Of a stretch of DNA of 64,000 bases, positions 46,602 through 57,074 are shown one piece after another. The stretch covers positions 11,291,588-11,355,587 of the forward strand of contig CM025854.1 of NCBI GenBank assembly GCA_003952965.2, read 5' to 3'. The stretch comes from Morella rubra (lineage: Eukaryota; Streptophyta; Magnoliopsida; Fagales; Myricaceae). Position numbers and translations under genes: made by a program. The number at the start of each line of letters is the position of its first letter. Position 1 is the first letter of the stretch. The notes beneath the pieces were generated by a model. That model did no database searches and was not told the origin of the DNA. It saw only the letters and a list, made by a program, of their open reading frames with translations.

Positions 46602-47369
46602 TTATGCTTTAAACATTAACAAGAAGTACATTTTCAATAATGGGATTAGAAGACATACCAATGCTACCAACACCAAGTATTTTACTTTTGTCATTGTCTC
46701 CAAAAGTAACTGAACCCTTTTCTTTGAAACAAAGAGATTGAACCAACTCTTGTCTCCGGTCATGTGCTTGGAGCATCCACTATCAAGGACCCAATGTTCC
46801 TTGGTTTCATTGGACTTCAAGCACTCCTGCAAAAAGGAATCATTCTTGACTTTTGGTACCCAAATCCTTTTGGGTCCATTGGTGTTAGAATTAAATTCCT
46901 TCACCTTATCTTTTTGGATCCACACAAACTTGATTCCATGAGTGGATTTCCTTTTAGTTGGACAAGTGTATGAAATGTGTCCATTTTTTTTACAAAAATT
47001 AAAAATTTTAAATAATGTGGATGATTTAATAATTACATCGGAGTATAGCTTTTGGTTATTAAACGAATTATATCCAATCCCACTTTTGTTGAAACAACAT
47101 CTTTGGGAACCAAGTAAAATATCAAGGTTTCTTTTTCCTTGAGTGAATCTTGCAAGATCTTGTGTGAGAGAGTCAACTTTCCTTTTTAAATCAGTGTTTT
47201 CAGATTTCAAATCATTTGACTCTTCTTGCAAGATTTTCTCATTTTCTTTTGTGATTCTTGCAAGATTCTCTCCAAGAGAAACAACTTGATGTTTCAAAGT
47301 ATCATTTTCTTGAATAAGTGCATCAAGGTTCTTTTTGAGACAACAATACTTTGAAAATACTCTTTTCAA
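46602..47369 (-). pseudogene. copia gag C-terminus and aspartic protease
   Basis: A 255-codon open frame. A coiled coil (about residues 10-80, heptad Leu/Asn pattern) precedes a CCHC zinc knuckle (CKKNGHISYTC, about 125-138), and the protease follows with HWVLDSGCSKHMTGD near residue 193. The last 40 codons are out of the usual frame. Confidence 0.9.
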
Positions 47370-48462
47370 TTCAAGATATTGTTCATCATAAGCATCTTGT
47401 AATTCATCAAAAGAGAAAGAACAATTGAAGAGTCTTGTACCTCCATCTTTGCCATGACATTCTTCATTCTATCACTATCACTATCACTCCCATCGGACTC
47501 TCCCCATGTGGCTAAAAATGCTTTCTTTTTATCCTTAAAATCCTTGGATTTCTTGTGGGATTCAAGGTTGGGCAATCCGTCTTTATATGTCCCGGCTTCT
47601 TGCATCCATAGCAAATAATGTCATTCTTCTTGCTACTATCACCTTTATAACTTGTCTTCCTTGGAAATCTTTTATCTCCTTGTTTCTTCGGAAGAACTTC
47701 TTGAATCTCTTGGTGAACAATGCCATTTCTTCATCATCTTCGGAAGACTCATCATCATTTGAACATGAGGCTTTCAAGGCAATGCCTCTCTTTCCTTTTC
47801 CTTCATCCTCATCTTCTTTTACTTGATTCATCTCATGTGTCATGAGAGAGCCCATGAGCTCATCCAAAGAAAGCTTTGTCAAGTCTTAGCTTCTTGAATG
47901 GCGGTGACCTTGGGTTCCCAAGCTTTTGGTAGACACCTAAGAATCTTTCTCACCATTTCAACATTAGTATATTCTTTACCAAGAGATTTAAGACCATTTA
48001 TAATATCGGTAAACGTGTAAACATAGATGAAATATTCTCATCAGGTTTCATTTTAAAAGCTCATAACTATGAACAAGCATACTAATCTTGCTCTCTTTAA
48101 CTTGATTCGTACCTTCATGGGCCACTTGAAGTTTGTCCCAAATTTGTTTTGCGGTATCACAACCAGAAATACGATTAAATTCATTTGAATCAAGTGCACA
48201 ATACAATACATTCATAGCTTTAGAATTTAAAGACATAATCTTAAGATCATCTTCATCCCACTCTTTTTCATCTTTCAACATTACCTTCCTTGTCTCTAGG
48301 AAATTTAGGACCATTTGAGATAACTCTCCACAGTTCATAGTCCACGGCTTGGATGTAAATCCTCATCCTAGCTTTCCAGTAGTTGTAGCAAGTTCCATTG
48401 AACAAAAGAGGTATGTTAGTGGATTGACCTTCAGCTAACGAAGAACTAACAAGGGTTGTCAT
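47370..48462 (-). pseudogene. copia gag
   Basis: Starts MTTLVSSSLAEGQSTNIP at 48462, about 20 bases after the primer binding site. It holds YNYWKARMRIYIQAVDYELW, then in another frame CDTAKQIWDKLQVAHEGTNQ (gag UBN2-type), LDELMGSLMTHEM and an acidic serine region. At least two frameshifts. Confidence 0.92.
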
Positions 48463-48480
48463 AAAAAATTATTAAACCTC

Positions 48481-48493
48481 AGCTCTGATACCA
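48481..48493 (-). other. Primer binding site (initiator tRNA-Met type)
   Basis: The minus strand reads TGGTATCAGAGCT, matching the 3' end complement of plant initiator tRNA-Met, two bases inside the 5' LTR. Confidence 0.92.
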
Positions 48494-48495
48494 AT

Positions 48496-49700
48496 TGTAA
48501 GTCTGAATAACAACCCAAGAGGGGGGGTGAATTGGGTTTAATAAATTTTAAAACTTTTTCAAGTTAATTTAAGCAGTATAATGGTAAAGCATAGAACACA
48601 ACAAGGAGAGATATGAGCAAGTAAAAAGAAGAGATGGAGTTAAAGAGATGACACCGTAATTTTAGGTGGTTCGGCTAACCCTTGCCTACGTCCACCCCAA
48701 GGCTATTTACTTCCTTGGGCTTCCTTTCACTATTCTTTAAATAGCAAATACACCTTAGCTTCCGGGTGCTAAGGAACCTTTACAAAATATTTTTTGAGCT
48801 CACGCTTCAACTCTCTTCACAAATCCAAAACCCAAGGGATTTCTTCTACCCATACGAGTAGGACCCAGTGTTTACCCAACACTCAAGTGGTTTATAAAGG
48901 ATGGGTACAAAGGAAGATCAAATAATGGCTCTTAAAGCCGAATATACAAGTATAAAGCACAAAGCAGTGCAATAAGACAAAGATCTCAGTAGAAAGCTGA
49001 AGTTTGGCAGAGGAATCGCAAACTTTCTTGATAGGTGTGGTCTTTTCTCTTCTTCAAAGCACTTTCTCTCTCTAGAAGTTAGGTCGTAGAATAATTGCAA
49101 AGTCTATGCGTACGATTCTCTCTTTCTTCTGGTATTTAAATCTTCTTGACTTCAACGGTCATCAAAGCTAGCAAGAAGGACCGTTGGAGAGGCGCTCACG
49201 TCATTTGAAAGTGATTTGAAGGTTCTGACAAATATTCAAAATTTTCATTAAACCCGTGGCATGTGTTGACACATCAAAAATTGAACTGGAGTTGAGCTCT
49301 CGGGAGTCAGTGCAATGTGTCGACACCATAAAGCCAATGTGTCGACACTTGTCTTGGTCTGGAAAAGATGTCTCGGGTGTAAGTGTAATGTGTCGACACT
49401 ATGATTCAATGTGTCGACACTTACAAGTGCTAGAAAGAAAATCAACAACTTTAAAGCGTTCCAAACTATTTCAAAACCTTTTAAAGCACCTACAAAGGGA
49501 AAAAAATTGATCTTATCAACTTATGTAATGGTGTTCAAGTCCTCTTATAAGCATTTTACATAGAGAAATACGATTTTTTGAAACATATTTTTTAGAAAAG
49601 AGGATTGACAATATAAAATCTAAAAGTCTTCAAAACTTAGAATATATGTTATCATCAAAATCATAAATAGATTGTTTTGCAAAACAACCTTGGGCTAATA
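48496..49700 (-). repeat. 5' LTR of the copia element
   Basis: 1205 bp. The inner end is an intact TG (plus-strand TGTAAGTCTGAA), and the outer end reads TA in place of CA (GGGCTAATA). It pairs with 39864-41075. Confidence 0.93.
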
Positions 49701-49702
49701 GG

Positions 49703-49808
49703 AGAGATAAACATAGTAGATGGACCCCATTGTAGAGCCTATGCTGCCCGAGATTTTATATGGGTAGCATTAAATAGTGTAGAGTCTATCTACTATGTCT
49801 ATCTCTCT
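49703..49808. repeat. 106-bp foldback element, right copy
   Basis: AGAGATAAACATAGTAGATG at the left is matched inversely by ATCTACTATGTCTATCTCTCT at the right. The copia element is inserted at its left edge, and the GGAGA duplication overlaps its first bases. Confidence 0.75.
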
Positions 49809-52800
49809 TTGAATTATACTGTACAATCTAGTAGAAAATTACAAAAAATCTTAATTCTATAATAATATATTGACCTACAAAAACACTTAAAACATTCAAT
49901 ATATGTTTGCTCACATAAATGAATGTCTAACATGGCGTTTGAGAACAAAATTTTAGTAAAATTTTAAGGTAAAATTTTAGGAGTTAGTAAAAAAGTGAAG
50001 AGAGAGAATAAAAAAATTGGTGAAAAAGTAAATGAAAAAGTGAAAAAAATTTGTAAAAATTGAAGAAAGAGAAAAAATTGTAATGATGATAAAATTTTAG
50101 AAGTTAAAATTTTAGTTTACTAAATACCATGTAAATTTCTAAAAGGATATTTAATTTGATGCACAAAAAATTTTTGTGACGAATGATCGGACAATTTTTA
50201 ATGTTTATTTTATCTATTTTTTTTAAACTGTCTCATAAAATTCGGAGAAAATTTTTAGAGAAAATTTTGTTATAATAAGTTAAGTAATTATTTTGTACAT
50301 TGCTATATTTTAGAGCATCTTAATCTATGACAAAGAATATTAATAAAATGACTATCCATAATTATTTTGTATATTGATATATTTTGGGTTCCAATGTTAA
50401 ATTTATAATTTTTAAATATGTTAAACTTTGTGAGTTTTACATTTTAAATATCTAAAAAAATTATAATTTTATCAATGTTGCTAAAAAATGTGGAGAAAAA
50501 TGATTTGATTGAGTTTTTTTAAAGAATTTATAAATAAAAAATTGTGGGAAACGCTATCATATGCAATAATGCAAAGGTGCAGAAAATTACTGGGCACGAA
50601 AAAAAACAAAAAGCGGTTGGAATCCGTCTCAAGAATTCGTGAGGATTGGATGCATAAGCGAACCCATGTGTGAAGGCTAGCGCGTGAGGTTGGGCGCGTT
50701 GAGCTGCATCGTTTGTCATATATGGGTATCCAGGTGCCTTAGGTGGCAAGCAGGAACCCCACGTGTACGATTAAGACCCGCCACCATGGCGATTTCTTTG
50801 CCTTTGTTTTTTTTTTTGTTTTTTCTAAATTTCTTTGCCTGTTTCCTTTTCTTTAATCATGTAAGCCCTTTGTTTCGTTTCTTGTTCCACTTTCCTTAAT
50901 GGCAATCGACGATGACGCTCAGAAGAATCTTTGACACGCTAGTCTTTGATAAACTTCGCTAGACTTCCCACGTCTGGACAAACTTGGCTGCCCCGAGAAA
51001 GAGTGGCTCAGAACAAAATAAATTGAAAAAAAATAATACAATCTTCATTAGAATAATTACCCCTTAATTATTGGGTATTGGTACTTTTCACCACGTATAC
51101 ATATAAATCTCGCCTCCCAATTATCTGCTACTCACATATTATAGTTGACGTTAGGATTTTCGTCATTATGAACGGAAAAGCATACACTTGAGTCATGGTA
51201 ATATTTTATGCCTATTTTATTTCTTGAGAAAAATATACTTTGTCTCTTAATTATTAGATACTAACAATTTACACAACATATTGTTAATTTGGTGATATTT
51301 TATTTTCCCAACTACCACCTATTTACTAATTGCACCCCTACGTCATGCTTCTTGTCATTTTGAACGAAAAAACGTGGATGTGACTCATGGTGAACTTGTT
51401 GTACGAGTGAATATGACAGGTATGAAAACTTCGAAAAATTTTCATTTTGCTTTTTATTCTTCTCTTTTAACATATGCTAGTTTTTCACTCATCCTTGCTT
51501 GAAGATCAACGGAACCAATTTTCTCAACGAGATCCGATAGCTTACTGGACCATGATGACATCACAAACGAGTAAACGTTAGCTCTAGAACGACGCTGAAC
51601 TCATCAACATTACTAAGTCCAAATTGCTATTCTGGTGTTAAAATATCTTTGAAGAAATCATTTACTGAAGCTAATTTCGACAGTCATTTTTAGCTGCATT
51701 AATTATAAGTAATTTTGTGAGCAAATATAAAATATCTTTCATCTATTTTAGTGACCAAGTAACTTATTTTTTGGTTTAGTTCAATAAATCTTGTAGATAT
51801 TTCTCTTGGTATGACTCTAAGATGCGCTACCATAATAGGTGAGTGTTGAGATGGCTACAATAGTTTGGGGTTGAAATGTCACCAAATTAATAATATGGGA
51901 TACAAAGTGCTACAATCTCAATAGTTGGAAGTGAAAATACTAATATTTATTAAATTCATACCCTAACTTTTGTGTTTTAATCTTTTTCTAATTTAAGGTC
52001 CTATTTGGATAGGTGTTAAAAGTAATTTTATTGAAGTACATAGATGAGCTTGATAAAAAAAAAAAATATGTTGGAGTTTATAAAAAAATTAAAATTTATT
52101 TAGAATTTATAAAAAATTGTCAAAATTTCTTGTAAAAACGTGAAAAACAATTCTGCCTATCAAAACAAATGCTCTGACCATGTTTAGATTGCTATTTTTG
52201 GGTTTCGTTTTGTTATCCCTGACGGAGATGGTTTCCCCGTGTTATGTGTAGGTTAAGGGTGGGTAAAACGGGAAATGAAAAGATTGAATGCACTGACATG
52301 TTTTCTTTATACTAATCGAGCCTTGGTGCACGAACACACGAATTAGATTTGACTACACGAATTAGATTTGACTGCGTCTTATTGACATGTCAATAAATGC
52401 AAACGATCTATTGATTGCAGTATTTGTTTATTTATAATCTTTCCTCCTTCCCATCGTTTTTTGATGGCTTTAAAATTTTGTTGATTCCAAATATTTTCAT
52501 CTATTAAAATAATTTGTTTATCTTCATTAAATTATTATTTTTTATTAAATAAGTATAAAAAATACACTTAAATTATCTATTTCTTTATTTTTTTTTTTTA
52601 CTAATTCTTGTACACCAAAATTTTTTAGAGACAATTAGAAACTTTTGAACTTGCCAAATTATGATACATTTACTCTGCCATTTCCTTTGTCCAAAGCGGA
52701 AGGTCATAACATACTTGTTTTTTTTTTTTTTTTTTAATTTTCTTTTGAAGTCTTTAATTTTTTTTTTAATAGTTGTACTAACTATTTAATGTTCAATTAT

Positions 52801-53029
52801 TTTATATTTTATTTCTTCTTTAAGATAATTAATATGTTTATTTTTGCTTTCCATGAGATGATTTTTTTTTTGGTGGTGAATACTTCCTTTAGGGCGTTCA
52901 ATTTCCTAGGTTGTGGATCTTTTGTAAATTCAAATGTTATTTTTTTTTAGAAATAATTAGAAGATTAATATGGAATTTAACTAATGCAAAGTTTTGGTAG
53001 GTACGACCCATTAAAGTTCCAAATTATAG
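49809..53029. other. AT-rich intergenic stretch, no gene
   Basis: Contains low-complexity poly-A/T tracts, a low-complexity element at about 49925-50130 resembling 8270-8656 in reverse, and two direct copies of a foldback-arm-like block (51055-51180, 51235-51365) with a partial inverted partner at about 51840-51960. No gene is supported. Confidence 0.5.
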
Positions 53030-53480
53030 AGAACATAGAGGCTAGTATGTGGCCAGGATCTATTGCGGTAACATATGCGCATACGAGTTTGAAATTATTG
53101 GGCCACTGGAGTTTCAATCGTCTTTGAGATAGCCTAGTTCACTAGGTCGTTGGACCTATATAGGGCATCAATAACAAACGAGGAGTCTCCTTCCAGAATT
53201 GACAGACTTAGCTTGAAATTGACACCTTCTTCGGTAGCCAGGAGCGGAGCTTTCGCTTCTACACAGAAAGGGTCTAAAATCGGTAGAATTCTTGTTGCGG
53301 CATATGTGATGTTTTGAGAGGGATCCAAGATGAGCACATATGCTGCTGATCTTAAAGTTCGAGTAATAGCATCAAATTAAGCTCGAAAGCAATTACCCGA
53401 AGTGGGGAGAGGATTAGATTTCGGAGATATTACACAGTTGCTGCCAATACACCAAGCTCAGTAATGTTTTGAAGGGACCG
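53030..53480 (-). mobile_element. LINE relic: RNase H-like (RVT_3) piece
   Basis: Minus-strand frames give FDAITRTLRSAAYVLILD, DPFCVEAKAPLLATEEG and LSILEGDSSFVIDALYRS. This is the order of the RNase H-like domain at the end of plant L1-type polyproteins. An in-frame stop precedes FDA. It lies against the outer end of the gypsy LTR at 53502. Confidence 0.6.
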
Positions 53481-53501
53481 AGTTTATTTTTTCTAACACT
53501 C

Positions 53502-54020
53502 TGATGGGATCTGATGAATCAGTTAATTTATGGCCAACACCTTGAAGTAAATGCGCCTAGAACTTTGCGTACTTCCTCTCTACAAAACAACAAAGATGGC
53601 CCCGGACACCGGGGCATGGCACCTCCGATGCCCAAGTCAATGTTTTGGGTATCTCAATATTTCAGCTTTTTATCTTTTGGAATCACTTATCTTCATCTTT
53701 TATGACTTACTGCTTTAAAGTGCTTTTCTCCACGTCCCTCTTCCTTCTTGGCGGGAATTCCATCCCTGTAACGTTGTTTCCCAAGATTTGCTCCTCACAC
53801 GATTATTTGCCAGCTACGTGCTTTACTGGCGAGAACATTGGGATCGTGGAGTTGTTGGACGTTATAAGTTTGTTATATAACCGCTCATGACACATGTCAT
53901 GGTCTCTTCTTCTTGGCTTAACTCGACATGGGTTCATTGTAGTTTTTGGACCTTGAATGTGATCATGTCCATCTAGCTCGAATTAACTTGGGCTAGACCG
54001 ATTCAATTTCGGTATCATCA
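53502..54020 (-). repeat. 3' LTR of the Tat-type element
   Basis: 519 bp with TGATG...CATCA termini on the minus strand (TGATGATACC at 54020, GATCCCATCA at 53502). A TATA-like GGTTATATAAC lies at about 53872-53882. A GACTTGGGCATCGGAGG block followed by a CCCCGG-rich hairpin lies near 53600-53640. A related LTR is at 30169-30656. The partner LTR is outside the window, so the limits rest on termini and on that relative. Confidence 0.7.
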
Positions 54021-54035
54021 GAGTCCCCCCATTCT
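54021..54035 (-). other. Polypurine tract of the Tat-type element
   Basis: The minus strand reads GAATGGGGGGACTC directly before TGATGATACC, the expected position of the plus-strand primer. Confidence 0.7.
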
Positions 54036-54141
54036 CTAGCAGATTCGTTACGAATCGGGTTAAGAATGTTTGCTGATGTTTTTTGTACACACATGTGAGG
54101 AAAATCGAAGCTATGTTAACGAATTGAATTTTTATTAATGA

Positions 54142-54872
54142 TCACATATCAGCCCAAGGAGGAATTGCCCATTCAATTACCTCTGCTTCGAAACCTAAAT
54201 ACATGTCACAATAAAAAGAATTCTTTGTTTGGATAACAAATATCGCAGAAATAACGTCTGTGGTTGATCCACCATTATGAAAATGACGCCAATATCCCAG
54301 CTTCTTCTGGTATGTAACAGCTTTCCTCTTCAGGGCATGTCAATCTTTCTTTTAACATGTACCGATGTACATCGGTATGCCCCCATTTGGACATCACCCA
54401 ATCCAGGATTGTGTTACGTACAACGTCCATTTGTTCTGCTCGTAGTTGTTCTCGAAGCTCTATTATTATGCCAATGGCAATTTGCCTGGCATTTCCTCCT
54501 TGGTGGTGGTAGGCCAAAGCGAGGAGGCATTTAGCTTTCGGATTCCCTCCTTTCACTGAGGCGTGAACATCCCTTAGGCCTTCCTCAACTGTCTCGGTCC
54601 AGCATATCTTCGCACTACCTCAGATGAAAAGTTCGTGCAGATTTTAGCTTGCATAGCATTTGTTACTGAGAATCTTCCATGCCTCAGTCTAGGGGTACGA
54701 AGATGGTATATCTTCAATACACCACGGATCCATGGGCTGCCTTGTAGAATCACTTCGAAACTACACAGAGATTTGGCCATTCTTTTGGGTTATCATGGAT
54801 TACCCAACTTATCACTTCAGACCAGAGTTCTTCAAGCAGGGTCTGAGTGGGGTTTCTCTTCGATGGCTGCAT
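54142..54872 (-). pseudogene. F-box-like gene remnant C (At1g67623/At2g35280-like)
   Basis: Starts MQPSKRNPTQTLLEELWSEV at 54872. The first 39 codons read as an F-box-like helix set (EVISWVIHDN, LCVVSK) and end in a stop. Further stops and frameshifts follow. The later part is open at 54275-54590 (EEGLRDVHASVKGGNPKAKC, LALAYHHQGG), a Sel1-like segment usual in this F-box class. The C-terminal cysteine motif (FCDICYPNKEF, then CDMYLGFEAE) ends at TGA 54142, after one extra T in a T-run. It parallels remnant B at 25895-26625. Confidence 0.62.
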
Positions 54873-55896
54873 CCTTAGTTTTTTTGTTGTTCTTTGTTCT
54901 GTTTCTTTCACCTTCTCTCTATTGCTTTTGTTGAGATGGTCTTTCTCTTCATATCTGCATAGTTTGGCAGTTACTTTTCAAAAAGGATCATTCAAAGAAA
55001 ACCATTTGATTGATCGTGTGTCGTCCCTTCATTTTTCGAATTGCACGTTTCTTTCAAGTCCGTATTTTTAGCGTCCAATGCTTCGACTGCTTCCTGTCTA
55101 TAGACAACACGTGGCCACTTAAAACTTTTCAAATGATCGTGGGAAACAACGTGCTATCTCTTTGCGTACCTTGAGTAACACGTAGCATTCAATGCGGCCG
55201 TTTCTAATGCTTGATGCCTCGATTGATTATCGTCTGTAGGTGACACGTAATTAGTCAGAAGTTTTTGACGGTTTGCTGAAGTTGGCATGTATCGTTCCGT
55301 TCACACGAGAGGAAAATTAAGAACAGTTTCTACCATTATGGTTCCGGCTGATTGTCGCTTGGACAACACATGGCATCAACTTGCGTCACTTCGCCGTGCT
55401 TCGGGTAGTCTGTTGCATTTAATGTTATAGCTTTCAACCTTTAACGCTTCGGTCTGATTATCATCTATAATGGCACTTGGTCGATATCAATTTTCTGGTG
55501 ATTGTCTAGGCCAATGTGCATCATTTCACCATGCTTGGAGCAGTCTATGGCATTTAATACTATAGCTTTATGGCGTCTGACAGCTTAAGGTTGTGTATGT
55601 TAGATCAACTTTTTGTTTGAACAGTTGTAGCCAAATATGGCTCCTACTTTTTACTGATGTATGACTACAATGATGTTAGTTTGTTCTTGGTAACTTTATC
55701 TCCTCGATCGAATTGCAACCAATTGGTTTGGTTTGTACTGGAATAATTTATTTCATACTACGTAAATAAAAAGAACTTTTATGGAATAAACGTTAATTTC
55801 ATTAATTACTAGAAATGAAACGAAGCATCTGGACCAGGCCATTGCCTTGACATGTACTCATGATGGTGTTTGAACACCCAATTTACGTAATATGTT
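54873..55896. other. Spacer between remnants C and D with degenerate repeats
   Basis: From about 55080 to 55600 a theme of roughly 100-150 bases recurs four or five times: a CTTCGRYTGATTRTCGTCTRTA-like block, then ACACGT or ACAYGG. One instance holds a perfect G-box (CACGTG at 55109). No coding content was recognised. Confidence 0.45.
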
Positions 55897-56511
55897 TTAC
55901 AAAGGTTTTTTTTTCTGAACTTTTCTTCCACGGTCCACCATGAAAGAAGGGTTATAACTGTCTGGGCAAGGGATGTAATTTTCCACGCGGAAAATCATTC
56001 CACTATACTTGATGTGGTGTGTCAGCCACCCTCTCATCATCTTTGTCAGTATTTGCATCATTTTCCTCCCAAGATGCATCCGCAAGCTCCATATCATATC
56101 TCGAGCTTGTGCCCGGAATATTTCCTCTTTCGCAACATGGTACAAGATTGCCAAAAAGAAGTGGGCTGACTTGTGTCCTTCCAAAGCCGATTCCCTCAGC
56201 TTGTCATTGGCTACGAGGGTTATTCCTTCCTCAAGGAGGTGTCGGGCTGCTTCTACGAAGACCTCGTGAGGATTCCTTGCTTCTCGACAGTATCGTTTAA
56301 CCCTGTGCCAGTTGAGTGCTGGCAACTAGATAGTTTAATAATCCTCAAGATTCATTCTTCTGAATGATAACTCATTGGAGGCTGCATGGTAGAACTCCCG
56401 AGATGCCAATTTGAACTGTTTCCAGTCATTGACGTCTCGTTTTGCCACGTAGTTGGCAATGATGGTAAGGACATCGAGGGGAAAGTATGGGAGTTGATTG
56501 ATCTCGCCCAT
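55897..56511 (-). pseudogene. F-box-like gene remnant D (At1g67623-like)
   Basis: Start ATGGGC in good context (ACCATGGGC) at 56511. The first 54 codons form an F-box (LPYFPLDVLTIIANYVAKRD, WKQFKLASREFY). They stop at TAA, followed two codons later by TAG, after which the same frame stays open for about 143 codons. That part has a Sel1-like segment (NPHEVFVEAARHLLEEG, ALEGHKSAHFFLAILY) and ends VENYIPCPDSYNP, VDRGRK. F-box then Sel1-like order is the layout of Arabidopsis At1g67623-type proteins. Apart from the twin stops the frame is intact, so this is the best-preserved of the four copies. The start chosen is the one that opens the F-box directly. Confidence 0.68.
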
Positions 56512-57074
56512 GGTACTAAAGTTGTTTTCCGACCCTTTGTTACCATCCTTGGATGTATGTGTTGTTCTTTTATAGATGTTGTAGCCAACATGTTCATTTG
56601 ATTGTGGCCTTCATGGGTGCATACGGGGGCGCATCAATGTGTCTTTATTTTCAAATTTATTTCGGCCTGTTCTCGAATTTTCCTGAGAAAACGCCTCGCT
56701 TACCTCCCATGATGATGGGTATTTTGGTAATCTGTTGCCTTTGATTCATGCAATCGTGGTTTGGTGGGCGTCGCTTCAGAATTTTCAGAAAATCTTTGAC
56801 ATCGCCTTCCGTATCTGGACATCATATCGTTCTTCAATTAACCGTCATTCCTTGCGACTGTTCAGCTACAGGTTTAATTGGCATTATTTCAAACTTCTTG
56901 AGGAGTCCTTTTGAAATCGTGCGTCTCTATTGACGGCATTCCAGTCATTATGCCTTTCCTATTTAGGGTTGCATCTTTGACTTATCAGCAATTACGCCCT
57001 TTCTTGTTTTCCAAGCTTTTGTTCTTGCTCTCCAATTCTTTGCTTTCTATTTCTTACTTGCTTTCTTACTCGTA
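56512..57074. other. Spacer between remnant D and the opposite-strand gene
   Basis: Probably a bidirectional upstream region, since D is read leftward and the gene at 57075 rightward. The plus strand before 57075 is CT-rich (leader-like). No gene was recognised. Confidence 0.4.

Larger units (their letters stand above)
39864..49700 (-). mobile_element. Complete SIRE-type Ty1/copia retrotransposon (degenerate)
   Basis: 9837 bp with two LTRs (39864-41075 and 48496-49700) and a perfect 5-bp target duplication, GGAGA, at 39859-39863 and 49701-49705. On the minus strand the order is 5' LTR, primer binding site, gag, protease, integrase, reverse transcriptase, RNase H, an extra ORF, polypurine tract, 3' LTR. 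The long gap between RNase H and the 3' LTR with an extra ORF marks the SIRE/Maximus lineage. Every coding block has frameshifts, so this copy is not autonomous. The LTRs differ by a modest number of substitutions and small indels, so the insertion is not ancient. Confidence 0.95.

Noticed and set aside
43142..49427. Regularly repeated palindromes considered as a CRISPR-like array
   Set aside because: Spacing is irregular, repeats are only 10-12 bases, and the setting is a plant retrotransposon. There are no cas genes.
50785..50899. Small ORF with ideal CACCATGGCG start and hydrophobic peptide
   Set aside because: The good start context is followed by T-rich low-complexity sequence of 37 codons. 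There is no homologue, transcript signal or neighbour to support a secreted peptide gene.
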